Shown piece by piece: positions 26,218 through 34,541 of a stretch of DNA of 64,000 nt. Location of the stretch: assembly GCA_965119215.1 (NCBI GenBank), contig CBCPKK010000019.1, positions 1 through 64,000 on the forward strand, written 5' to 3'. Source of the stretch: Buttiauxella sp965119215. Its GTDB lineage: Bacteria; Pseudomonadota; Gammaproteobacteria; Enterobacterales; Enterobacteriaceae. Position 1 is the stretch's first letter. Each line of letters starts with the position of its first letter. The position numbers and the translations under genes were made by a program. Below the pieces are notes generated by a model. The model was not told the origin of the DNA. It did not search any database and worked only from the letters and a program-made list of their open reading frames with translations.

Positions 26218-27321
26218 ATGGATCGCATAATTCAATCACCGGGTAAGTACATTCAGGGTGCAGAGGTGATCACCCGTCTCGGTGACTATATCAAACCACT
26301 GGCTAAACGCTGGCTGGTCGTCGGCGACAAATTTGTCTTAGGTTTTGCGCAAGAAGCAATCTGTAAAAGCATGGAACATGCCGGATTAGCATTTGAAATC
26401 GCGCCATTCGGGGGCGAATGTTCGCAAAATGAAATTGACCGTTTGCGAGCAGTAGCGGAAAAAATGCAGTGCGGCGCAATACTCGGTATCGGCGGCGGTA
26501 AAACTCTCGATACCGCCAAAGCACTGGCGCATTTTATGAATGTACCGGTCGCTATCGCCCCAACAATTGCCTCAACTGACGCACCCTGCAGCGCACTTTC
26601 CGTTATTTATATTGACACCGGCGAATTTGACCGCTACCTGATGCTGCCAAATAACCCGAGTATGGTTATTGTCGATACGAAAATCGTCGCTGGTGCGCCC
26701 GCTCGTTTACTGGCCGCAGGTATTGGTGACGCGATGGCGACCTGGTTCGAAGCTCGTGCCTGTTCACGTAGTGGTGCCACCACAATGGCAGGAGGGCGCT
26801 GCACACAAGCCGCACTTGCTCTTGCGGAGTTATGCTACAACACGCTTCTGGAAGAGGGTGAAAAAGCCATGCTGGCTGCAGAGCAGCATGTGGTCACGCC
26901 AGCGCTTGAACGAGTGATCGAAGCCAACACCTATTTAAGCGGCGTAGGTTTTGAAAGCGGTGGCCTTGCAGCAGCCCATGCGGTACATAACGGCCTGACG
27001 GCTATTCCGGATGCCCATCATTTCTATCATGGTGAAAAAGTGGCATTCGGTACGCTAACTCAGTTAGTGCTGGAAAACGCGCCGCAAGAAGAGTTCGAAA
27101 CTGTCGCCGCACTGTGCCATGCGGTTGGTCTGCCGCTCACGCTTGCGCAGTTGGATATTAAAACTGATGTCGCGGAAAAAATGCAGATTGTGGCGCAAGC
27201 AGCCTGCGCAGACGGAGAGACAATTCACAATATGCCGGGCGGAGTGACTGTCGATCAGGTCTTTGCGGCGCTAATCGTGGCCGACCAGTACGGCCAGCGC
27301 CTGTTGCAGAACTGGGAATAA
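26218..27321 (+). CDS. gldA: NAD-dependent glycerol dehydrogenase GldA
   Basis: Zn-dependent group III alcohol dehydrogenase that interconverts glycerol and dihydroxyacetone. The 367 residues include the nucleotide-binding GIGGGKTLDTAKA (90-102) and the zinc ligands Asp171, His254 and His271 at the E. coli positions. AAAGGAGG lies just before the ATG, and the gene starts 22 bp after fsaB. It completes the ptsA-fsaB-gldA operon, which ends in a terminator. Confidence 0.96.
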   Translation: MDRIIQSPGKYIQGAEVITRLGDYIKPLAKRWLVVGDKFVLGFAQEAICKSMEHAGLAFEIAPFGGECSQNEIDRLRAVAEKMQCGAILGIGGGKTLDTAKALAHFMNVPVAIAPTIASTDAPCSALSVIYIDTGEFDRYLMLPNNPSMVIVDTKIVAGAPARLLAAGIGDAMATWFEARACSRSGATTMAGGRCTQAALALAELCYNTLLEEGEKAMLAAEQHVVTPALERVIEANTYLSGVGFESGGLAAAHAVHNGLTAIPDAHHFYHGEKVAFGTLTQLVLENAPQEEFETVAALCHAVGLPLTLAQLDIKTDVAEKMQIVAQAACADGETIHNMPGGVTVDQVFAALIVADQYGQRLLQNWE

Positions 27322-27327
27322 AACTCT

Positions 27328-27357
27328 TACACTCCCGGCATTCGTCGGGAGTGTTTT
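27328..27357 (+). terminator. terminator of the ptsA-fsaB-gldA operon
   Basis: Stem acactcccg / cgggagtgt around an approximately 7-nt loop, followed by TTTT, 8 bp after the gldA stop. Confidence 0.8.
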
Positions 27358-27469
27358 GTGAACTTGTGTCTCTATGCGCTGCTGCCGCAACTTCGAACTC
27401 AAATGGTACTTTAACCCATAACCCGCCCTTGCTATCGTAATGTCATGACTTCAGTACCAAGAGAATAAA

Positions 27470-28645
27470 ATGAGTAAAAGAATTGCGGTAAAAAAGAAAG
27501 TCATCAAATCTGCGCCCAAAAACCCTCGCCAGCAGTTTAATGCTTATTGCCAAAAGATAAGACAATTGCAGGAGAAAGCGACAGCGTTACACCAGGATCA
27601 AGAGAATGTTCTCGCACATTTTCAGGAAAAAATACTTCCCCTGGAAAGAAAATATGTTGATACCGTCTATCAGAAAATAGAACGTTTAATCACTTTTATC
27701 CCTCGAAAAACACTGCCCGCTTACCAGTTTGACGATCTCCTTGCCTGGATAGAAGAAGATATTCGATTCCTGGAAGATTACCCTTTCGCCGATCACGTCA
27801 ACACCGACCAGCTCCGGGACATGCTAATTGATAGCTACCCAGACGCAATGAAGCCCTCATTTGGTGATGACGATATTGCTCTTTTCCGTGAAATGCTGGA
27901 AATAAAATGTCCGTCGTTGGTCGGTAAATTTACCGACGAAGAAGTCATCTATTTTCTGAATAATCCGCGAGCATTCGGTGAGCGGTTGGATGAAGAGTTC
28001 TCATCCACTCAGACAAGCGAAGAAGAGAGTGTCGAGGACGACGATGATGATTTTTCCTTCTTTGAGGAGGAGGACTGGAGGGATTCACAAGCTCAACAGA
28101 AAGAAAAACAACAAGACATCTCCGCATTGTTCAACACAACCGCCGCCAACCGTCTGTATAAAAAATTAGCGATCCTGTTCCACCCGGATCGTGAAATGGA
28201 TGAAACGGTTAAAAAAGAGAAACATCATTTAATGGTTCAGTTGTCTAAAGCCAAAAAAGACAATGATATATGGACGATTATTGAGCTTTACCAACAACAT
28301 ATCGATCCCAACGGTGGCTTTGAAGAAAAAGATCTTCCGGCTATCAACTCACTGCTTGCCGCGCAGATTGAGACTTTAAAGTTCAACTATCAGCATGAAG
28401 AACGTACAGCTAATCCCGTAACGTCAATAGTTTGGGCAAAATTTGGAAATGAGTCTCAGAAAGTCATTGATAAGAATTTTGCCCAGCATATCAAACATCT
28501 GAAGCAAGTGATCAAGGACGAAACGCTCGCGGTCGAAGAGATAAAATCACTGAAAGTTTTGAAACATTATTTGGCCGAACGCTATGAAGAAAGCATGGCA
28601 GAACAGCAATTTTTCTTTAAAGAAATGATGAAATCCTTCAGGTAA
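27470..28645 (+). CDS. hypothetical protein with internal J-domain-like motif
   Basis: A 391-residue, lysine- and glutamate-rich soluble protein that I cannot assign to a named family. Residues 1-75 are basic and helical, with coiled-coil character (QQFNAYCQKIRQLQEKATALH). Residues 184-203 are a strongly acidic linker (EEESVEDDDDDFSFFEEED). Residues about 222-275 look like a J domain: NRLYKKLAILFHPDRE carries the HPD tripeptide at 238-240 in the usual helix II-loop context. The C-terminal third is helical and charged. A DnaK co-chaperone role is an inference from HPD alone. It occupies the gldA-metF interval where E. coli has katG, yijE and yijF, and is followed by a convergent terminator. 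Confidence 0.8.
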   Translation: MSKRIAVKKKVIKSAPKNPRQQFNAYCQKIRQLQEKATALHQDQENVLAHFQEKILPLERKYVDTVYQKIERLITFIPRKTLPAYQFDDLLAWIEEDIRFLEDYPFADHVNTDQLRDMLIDSYPDAMKPSFGDDDIALFREMLEIKCPSLVGKFTDEEVIYFLNNPRAFGERLDEEFSSTQTSEEESVEDDDDDFSFFEEEDWRDSQAQQKEKQQDISALFNTTAANRLYKKLAILFHPDREMDETVKKEKHHLMVQLSKAKKDNDIWTIIELYQQHIDPNGGFEEKDLPAINSLLAAQIETLKFNYQHEERTANPVTSIVWAKFGNESQKVIDKNFAQHIKHLKQVIKDETLAVEEIKSLKVLKHYLAERYEESMAEQQFFFKEMMKSFR

Positions 28646-28654
28646 TAAAACAGA

Positions 28655-28688
28655 GGGTTTCAGGCCCATACTATCTAGCCTGAAACCT
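28655..28688. terminator. bidirectional terminator between the J-domain gene and metF
   Basis: A 10-bp perfect stem, ggtttcaggc (28656-28665) / gcctgaaacc (28678-28687), between the two convergent genes. T-tracts are short, so strength is uncertain. Confidence 0.6.
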
Positions 28689-28694
28689 CAACCA

Positions 28695-29582
28695 TCAGCT
28701 CGGGCGAACACCCAACGTATGGCAAATCGCGTAGCTCATCTCGGCACGGTTTAGCGTGTAGAAATGGAAGTCTTTCACGCCTTCACGGCTGAGGATTTTC
28801 ACCATATCCATCGCAATGTTAGCACCTACCATTTTGCGAGTTTCCGGGTCGTTATCCAGCCCTTCAAACATCTGCGCCATCCAGTGCGGAACGCGCACGT
28901 TGGTCATGGTGGCAAATTTATGCGCTTGCTTGTAGTTACTGACTGGCAAGATCCCCGGCACGATTTCCACGTCGATACCAGCAGCGGCACAACGGTCGCG
29001 GAAGCGCAGATAGCTTTCTACATCGAAGAAGAATTGAGTAATTGCGCGGTTTGCACCGGCATCAATCTTGCGTTTCAGGTTGATTAAATCAGCCTGCGCG
29101 CTTTTCGCTTCCGGGTGAACTTCCGGGTAGGCCGCGACGGAAATATCAAAGTCACCGACTTCTTTTAGCAGCGTAACCAGGTCCGAAGCATACATATCTG
29201 GCTTACCGCCACCCGGTGGTAAATCACCGCGTAGAGCAACAATATGGCGAATGCCGCTGTTCCAGTAATCCTGCGCGATAGTGCGTAGTTCATCGCGGCT
29301 GGCATCAATACACGTCAAATGCGGCGCAGCTTCCAGACCAGTACGGTCTTTAATACCTTTGATGATGCTGTGGGTGCGGTCGCGCTCGCCGGAGTTTGCA
29401 CCGTAAGTGACGGAGACAAATTTCGGTTTCAGGCTGCTAAGTCTGTCAATTGAGCTCCACAGGGTCTGTTCCATTTCACTGGTGCGCGGCGGGAAAAACT
29501 CAAAGGAAACGTTAATTTGCCCGGCGACTTCGGCCAGACTCTGATTTAGTGCTTCCCGCTGGTTGGCGTGAAAAAAGCTCAT
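28695..29582 (-). CDS. metF: 5,10-methylenetetrahydrofolate reductase MetF
   Basis: FAD enzyme that makes 5-methyltetrahydrofolate for methionine synthesis, using NADH. The 295-residue protein has the catalytic Glu28 in SFEFFPP, the ALRGDLPPG motif and the FFFDVESYLRFRDRC segment. E. coli MetF has 296 residues. It lies just downstream of metL, but MET boxes between them show that it has its own MetJ-controlled promoter. Confidence 0.97.
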   Translation of the reverse strand: MSFFHANQREALNQSLAEVAGQINVSFEFFPPRTSEMEQTLWSSIDRLSSLKPKFVSVTYGANSGERDRTHSIIKGIKDRTGLEAAPHLTCIDASRDELRTIAQDYWNSGIRHIVALRGDLPPGGGKPDMYASDLVTLLKEVGDFDISVAAYPEVHPEAKSAQADLINLKRKIDAGANRAITQFFFDVESYLRFRDRCAAAGIDVEIVPGILPVSNYKQAHKFATMTNVRVPHWMAQMFEGLDNDPETRKMVGANIAMDMVKILSREGVKDFHFYTLNRAEMSYAICHTLGVRPS

Positions 29583-29627
29583 ACCCTTACCTCATCAATC
29601 GCATTTATCGTTATGTGTTGTTGTGTT

Positions 29628-29667
29628 TGCAGTCCAGACGTTTAGACGTCCAGATAGCAAGATGAAG
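29628..29667 (-). promoter_or_regulatory. MET box array upstream of metF
   Basis: Head-to-tail 8-bp repeats related to AGACGTCT in one phase: AGACGTTT (29636), AGACGTCC (29644), AGATAGCA (29652) and AGATGAAG (29660), with a weaker unit at 29628. This is the binding pattern of MetJ with S-adenosylmethionine, and E. coli metF has a similar array. Confidence 0.85.
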
Positions 29668-29757
29668 GAAAAGCGTTTCGCCGTCAACTGAAAAATCAGT
29701 ACAAGAAATGAGGAATTCTCATTCAAATTGAAATTTCCTCATGTTGGATTGAAAGGA

Positions 29758-29784
29758 TCAAAAAAGGCCAGCAAAAGCTGGCCT
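29758..29784 (-). terminator. metBL operon terminator
   Basis: On the minus strand, AGGCCAGC-TTTT-GCTGGCCT is followed by a T-run (complement of the A-run at 29759-29765), downstream of metL. Confidence 0.85.
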
Positions 29785-29807
29785 CGTTATTTCAGTGTTT
29801 TAGTCGT

Positions 29808-32240
29808 TTAGAGCAGCTGCGCCAGACGATTAAGATCCGACTGAATAGCGCCAGCTGTCACATCACGCCCGGCACCAGGCCCACGGATCACCAGCGGGTT
29901 ATCGCGATACCAGCGGCTTTCGATGGCAAACACGTTATCGCACGGCAGCAGTGAGGCCAGAGGATGCTCAGGGCGCACCGCTTCAACACCGACTCGCGCT
30001 TTACCATTGGCATCGAAACGCGCAACGTAGCGCAACACCAGACCCATTTCCTGAGCCGCTTCCAGACGCTGAATCATCTGCTCGTTCAACTCGTCGCCAT
30101 TTTCAAAGAAATGGTCCACAGAGCCTTCTTCGCTACCGTTTGTCACCAGCGATTCAACGCGCACTTGATCCGGTTCGATGTCATAACCCGCTTCACGAGC
30201 AAGAATCACCAGCTTGCGCATCACGTCTTTCCCTGAGAGATCGACGCGCGGATCAGGTTCAGTCAGCCCTTGCTGCCAGGCCTGGTCCACCAAATCGGTG
30301 AACGGTACGGTGCCATCGAATTGCAGGAACAGCCAGGAAAGCGTACCGGAGAAAATACCGCTAATCGCAAGAATGGAGTCACCGCTTTCGCGCAGATCCC
30401 GAACGGTGTGGTTAACCGGCAAACCCGCACCGACAGTCGCGTTGTACAGCCAGTGGCGGCCTGTCTTGGTAAACGCATTGCGAATTTCACGATACTTCTG
30501 GCTGTTGCTGGCACCCGCCAGTTTATTGGCACTGATAACGTGGAAACCGTGGCTGGCAAAATCAAGATACTGATCGGCTAGTTGTTCGCTCGCTGTCACA
30601 TCCAGAACGACTAAATCGTCATACGGATGTGCACGCATCCACTGGAATAAAGATTCTTCGTCTTGCTGTACCGCTTCGTCATTAAAGAAAGCGAGTGCAC
30701 GGCTGGCGTCCAGTCCTTCGTAGTTCAACAAGCTGCGGCTGCTATCCACCACACCCGCCAGAACAAATTCAAAACCGGTACGCGCTGAGATAGTTTCTTG
30801 TTCACGGGCAAACAGTTCCAGCCAGCGTGAGCCAATATTCCCTTTGCCGAACAGAACCAAACCAATGCGTTTTTCTGCGCGGAACAGGGACTTATGCAGA
30901 CCCTTAATTAAGTTCTCAGTTGGGCCGACACGCAGAACGGCAACCAGGCTGATACCGTCTTCAGACTGCCAGATAAACTCAACCGGCTGGTCTTTTAGTT
31001 GCTGCCAGAAACGGTGGCTATGCAGTGGATTACGGCAAACGCCCGCCCCAACCATCGCAACCAAAGCCAGGCCTTCACGCAGACGTAATTCGCCCGGCAG
31101 GCCAGCGTCCTGCAGCGTTTGCAATACGCTACCGGCGACTTCAGAGGTGTAGCAAAGCTGTAGCAGATTGCGGTCTGGATGAACACCAACCGACAGCGGG
31201 CGAATCTGGGCGCGTTTTAACAGCGTATCCAGCTCTTTATGTGCCAGTTTAAAATCTTGCTGTGGGGAAACTTGCAGTTCAATCAGGCAAACATCGTCGT
31301 GACTGGTGACAATACGCGCGCCAGTGCCGGAAGCCAGTACGCGCTCAATGCGCGTTGAGCCTTGTTCCGGCGAGTAGCTACAACGTAATTGCAGGTCGAT
31401 ATCACTGCCTGAAACAGGCTGCAAAGTACGAGCATGCAGGACAGGTGCTGCCAGACGAGCCAGTTCACTCGCTTCGTCCAGACGCAGCAGTGGAAGCAAA
31501 CAAGCATCTTTCACTTTACGTGGGTCGGCGCTGTAAACCCCGGCAACGTCACTCCAGATGGTCACGCGGGAAACCCCAGCCAGTGCACCAATCTGAGTTG
31601 CAGAATAGTCAGAACCGTTACGACCCAGCAGTACGGTTTCCCCCGCATCATTACGGCAGATAAAACCCGTAACCACGAGGCGTTTATGCGGGTGCTGCGC
31701 CATAAGTTCTTGCAGCAGCGGCCAGGATAAACCTTCATTAACTTGCGGTTGTGCTGCGCGTTCAGCACGCATAAATTCACGCGCATCAAGCCATGCAGCA
31801 GGGTGACCTAACTGATTGAGCACCGCAGACATCAGGCGTGCAGACCAAATTTCACCATGGCCTACGACTTCGGCATACACGGCGTCAGTCATTTTGCCAT
31901 CCAGCAAACCCGCCAGACGCTCAAGATCGTGAATAAATTGACCGATTAAAGCATCAGCGACATCAGGCGCGACGAGGCCAGCGATCAGTTCACTCTGATA
32001 ACGACGCAGAGCTTGCTGAACCTGATGAGCAGAAAGACGATCGCTTTGGCTCAATTTCAACCAGCTTATCAGCTGGTTAGTTGTGCTACCGGCGGCGGAA
32101 ACCACCATCATGTCGCCAGGTTTAGAATACTCGGCCATGATCCCCGCAACGCGCAGGTAACACTTCACATCAGCCAGACTACTGCCACCAAATTTATGCA
32201 GTTGACGACCCGTCGCCCCTGCTGGTGCTGAAACACTCAT
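29808..32240 (-). CDS. metL: bifunctional aspartokinase II-homoserine dehydrogenase II MetL
   Basis: Catalyses two steps of the aspartate pathway leading to methionine. Residues 1-460 are the aspartokinase with ACT-type region (KFGGSSLADVKCY at 16-28; GRNGSDYSATQIGALAG). Residues about 460-810 are the homoserine dehydrogenase, starting at the NAD(P)-binding VLFGKGNIGSRWLELF and including VISANKLAGA and the C-terminal GPGAGRDVTAGAI. The length of 810 equals E. coli MetL. It starts 2 bp after the metB stop, so the two are translationally coupled in a metBL operon. Confidence 0.97.
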   Translation of the reverse strand: MSVSAPAGATGRQLHKFGGSSLADVKCYLRVAGIMAEYSKPGDMMVVSAAGSTTNQLISWLKLSQSDRLSAHQVQQALRRYQSELIAGLVAPDVADALIGQFIHDLERLAGLLDGKMTDAVYAEVVGHGEIWSARLMSAVLNQLGHPAAWLDAREFMRAERAAQPQVNEGLSWPLLQELMAQHPHKRLVVTGFICRNDAGETVLLGRNGSDYSATQIGALAGVSRVTIWSDVAGVYSADPRKVKDACLLPLLRLDEASELARLAAPVLHARTLQPVSGSDIDLQLRCSYSPEQGSTRIERVLASGTGARIVTSHDDVCLIELQVSPQQDFKLAHKELDTLLKRAQIRPLSVGVHPDRNLLQLCYTSEVAGSVLQTLQDAGLPGELRLREGLALVAMVGAGVCRNPLHSHRFWQQLKDQPVEFIWQSEDGISLVAVLRVGPTENLIKGLHKSLFRAEKRIGLVLFGKGNIGSRWLELFAREQETISARTGFEFVLAGVVDSSRSLLNYEGLDASRALAFFNDEAVQQDEESLFQWMRAHPYDDLVVLDVTASEQLADQYLDFASHGFHVISANKLAGASNSQKYREIRNAFTKTGRHWLYNATVGAGLPVNHTVRDLRESGDSILAISGIFSGTLSWLFLQFDGTVPFTDLVDQAWQQGLTEPDPRVDLSGKDVMRKLVILAREAGYDIEPDQVRVESLVTNGSEEGSVDHFFENGDELNEQMIQRLEAAQEMGLVLRYVARFDANGKARVGVEAVRPEHPLASLLPCDNVFAIESRWYRDNPLVIRGPGAGRDVTAGAIQSDLNRLAQLL

Positions 32241-32242
32241 GC

Positions 32243-33403
32243 TTACCCCTCGGCTGCAACCCGGAACGCATTTTCCAGGTCAGCAATTAAATCTTCGCTA
32301 TCTTCAATGCCAGTCGAAATACGCAACAAGGTTTCTGAAATTCCCGCTGCTGCACGCGCTTCTGGCGCCATGCCCGCGTGGGTCATCGTCGCCGCGTGTG
32401 AAATCAAACTTTCTACCCCACCCAGCGATTCCGCCAGCGTGAAGAGTGTCAGGCTACTCAGGAAACGACGCAGCGTTTGCTCGTCGCCATTAAATTCAAA
32501 ACTCAGCATCGCACCAAAACCTTTTTGCTGACGAGCCGCAATTTCATGGCCCTGGTTTTCAGGCAGCGAAGGATGATACAGCTTTTTCACCAGCGGTTGC
32601 GTTTGCAGGAAATCGACAATCGCCTGTGCGTTACGTTGCGCCACTTCCATACGTGGTGACAGTGTACGCAGGCCGCGCAGCAGCAAGTAGCTATCAAAAG
32701 CACTGCCGGTTACGCCAATGTTGTTTGCCCACCAGGCAAGCTCAGTGACGGTTTCCGGATCTTTCGCAATCACCACACCCGCCACAACATCTGAGTGGCC
32801 ATTCAGGTATTTGGTGCAGGAGTGCAGAACCAAATCCGCCCCCAGCGCCAGCGGGTTTTGCAGTGCAGGGCTCAGGAAGGTGTTGTCCACCACACTGACT
32901 GCCCCAGCTTCGCGCGCGGCGGCGCAGATTTTCGCAATATCTACCACTCGTAACAAGGGATTACTTGGGCTTTCGATCAGCACGAGTTTTGGTTTTTCGT
33001 TAAGTGCCGCAGTTAAAGCCGCTTCATCACCCTGATCAACAAATAAAACGCGATATGCGCCGCGTTTTGCCAGGCTATCAAACAGACGGTAGCTGCCACC
33101 GTAGCAGTCATGCGGAGCCACCAGTAGGTCGCCAGGTTTGAGGAAAACAGTCGTGACCAGATGGATTGCCGACATGCCGGTGTTGGTCATCACCGCGCCA
33201 GCCCCGCCTTCGAGTTCTGCCAGTGCGCGCTGTACGACGTCACGCGTAGGATTCCCACGGCGCGAATAGTCATGCGCGCGTGGTTCATTAAACCCGGTGA
33301 AATTATAAGTACTGGAGAGGTGGATAGGCGGTACAACGCAGCCGTATTGCTCGTCATCGTTCAAACCGCTACGTACTGCGATAGTTGCCTGTTTGCGCGT
33401 CAT
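32243..33403 (-). CDS. metB: cystathionine gamma-synthase MetB
   Basis: PLP enzyme that joins O-succinylhomoserine and cysteine to form cystathionine. The 386-residue protein has the PLP lysine Lys198 in SCTKYLNGHSD and the YSRRGNPTR motif. The start at 33403 (MTRKQATIAVRSG) matches E. coli; an in-frame run to 33514 crosses the MET boxes and is not coding. It is divergent from metJ and shares MetJ sites with it. Confidence 0.97.
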   Translation of the reverse strand: MTRKQATIAVRSGLNDDEQYGCVVPPIHLSSTYNFTGFNEPRAHDYSRRGNPTRDVVQRALAELEGGAGAVMTNTGMSAIHLVTTVFLKPGDLLVAPHDCYGGSYRLFDSLAKRGAYRVLFVDQGDEAALTAALNEKPKLVLIESPSNPLLRVVDIAKICAAAREAGAVSVVDNTFLSPALQNPLALGADLVLHSCTKYLNGHSDVVAGVVIAKDPETVTELAWWANNIGVTGSAFDSYLLLRGLRTLSPRMEVAQRNAQAIVDFLQTQPLVKKLYHPSLPENQGHEIAARQQKGFGAMLSFEFNGDEQTLRRFLSSLTLFTLAESLGGVESLISHAATMTHAGMAPEARAAAGISETLLRISTGIEDSEDLIADLENAFRVAAEG

Positions 33404-33463
33404 GGCTCTCGAATCCTTGCTGGTCGAATTAAGGTCAGGCACCAGAGTAAACATTGCCGAGTT

Positions 33464-33495
33464 AGCCGTCAATACATCTGGACATCTAAACTTCT
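33464..33495. promoter_or_regulatory. MET box array between metB and metJ
   Basis: Four consecutive 8-bp units, AGCCGTCA, ATACATCT, GGACATCT and AAACTTCT, each match AGACGTCT at six of eight positions. They lie in the divergent metBL-metJ control region and should bind MetJ-S-adenosylmethionine, repressing metBL and metJ itself. Confidence 0.8.
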
Positions 33496-33664
33496 TTGCG
33501 TATAGATTGAGCAAACGCGCAATAGCCGTTAAAATTATACGCTTTAGGGTGATAGCGTCGCAGACCGCGAATCAATAAACGCTTACACTACGACCAGATA
33601 ATCGCTGAAATCGCGCATTAACCGATTGAAGCACATATACATTGATAAGAGGATTAAGTATCTC

Positions 33665-33982
33665 ATGGCTGAATGGAGCGGCGAATATATCAGCCCTTAC
33701 GCTGAGCACGGGAAGAAGAGTGAGCAAGTAAAGAAAATTACGGTGTCCATTCCTTTGAAGGTGTTAAAAATCCTCACCGATGAGCGTACCCGTCGCCAGG
33801 TGAATAACCTGCGTCACGCAACCAACAGTGAGCTCCTGTGCGAAGCATTTTTGCATGCGTTTACGGGTCAACCGTTGCCAAACGATGCAGACCTGCGCAA
33901 AGAGCGTAGCGATGAAATTCCTGAGGCGGCAAAAGTTATTATGCGCGAGCTGGGGATAGACCCAGAGACCTGGGAATACTAA
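33665..33982 (+). CDS. metJ: methionine repressor MetJ
   Basis: Ribbon-helix-helix repressor using S-adenosylmethionine as corepressor. The 105-residue protein is nearly identical to E. coli MetJ; the DNA-contacting beta strand is KKITVSIPLKVLKIL (about 22-36) and RHATNSELLCEAFLHAFTGQ forms the helical core. The start at 33665 (MAEWSGEYISPYAEHG) is the family start; 13 in-frame upstream codons are not conserved. A shortened ERIC repeat follows the stop codon. Confidence 0.97.
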   Translation: MAEWSGEYISPYAEHGKKSEQVKKITVSIPLKVLKILTDERTRRQVNNLRHATNSELLCEAFLHAFTGQPLPNDADLRKERSDEIPEAAKVIMRELGIDPETWEY

Positions 33983-33990
33983 TTATAACC

Positions 33991-34046
33991 GTATCCTTCA
34001 AGCTGCTGGGGTGTTGCCTGCACTCACTCACCCCAGCAACTCGAAT
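33991..34046 (-). repeat. shortened ERIC (IRU) element downstream of metJ
   Basis: The segment has the two outer arms of an ERIC repeat: ccttcaagctgctgggg on one side and caccccagcaactcgaat on the other. The central ERIC core (the CCCAGGAGCTTAC...GTAAGTGACTGGG palindrome) is missing, leaving about 56 bp. It is still a strong inverted repeat and lies in the metJ 3' untranslated region. Confidence 0.75.
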
Positions 34047-34073
34047 GCTAGCTGTTATAGCGAATTACAGACG

Positions 34074-34100
34074 TAAAAAAGGCGCCCATAGGCGCCTTTC
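34074..34100. terminator. bidirectional terminator between metJ and rpmE
   Basis: aaaggcgcc-cata-ggcgccttt is a perfect hairpin with an A-run on the left and T-rich sequence on the right, so it can end both convergent transcripts. Confidence 0.85.
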
Positions 34101-34117
34101 TCTTACCGTGCAGCGAA

Positions 34118-34333
34118 TTACTTCTTCGCGCCTGGAACGCTGAAACGCTTGTTGAAGCGGTCAACGCGGCCACCGGTAGCAACATCACGCTGCTTGCCAG
34201 TGTAGAACGGGTGGCATTCGCCACAGACGTCCAGGTTCAGATCATGACCCACGGTAGAACGGATCTTGATTACGTTACCGCAAGAACAGTTTGCAGTAAT
34301 TTCTGCGTAGTTCGGGTGAATATTTTTTTTCAT
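34118..34333 (-). CDS. rpmE: 50S ribosomal protein L31 (zinc form)
   Basis: A 71-residue ribosomal protein. The zinc ribbon cysteines Cys16, Cys18, Cys37 and Cys40 (CSC and CGEC) are all present, so this is the Zn-containing L31 rather than the zinc-independent paralogue YkgM type. E. coli L31 has 70 residues. It is flanked by metJ and priA; the E. coli gene yiiX that lies between rpmE and metJ is not present. Confidence 0.97.
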   Translation of the reverse strand: MKKNIHPNYAEITANCSCGNVIKIRSTVGHDLNLDVCGECHPFYTGKQRDVATGGRVDRFNKRFSVPGAKK

Positions 34334-34541
34334 GGAAAACCTCTGTATAAGGCCGCGTCGCTCTTCCAGCCCTAACGCCAGACACCACGCGAAGTTGATA
34401 AATTAGGTTTTTTGACACCAAAAACTGCGCATCAAAGGCGGCGAATCATACAGAACCCCACCAATGGATGCAAACTGATCCGCATTTTCTGGAACACACA
34501 GTGTACACTATCTCGTCATTTTTATCAGCCTGGAAGCTTTA

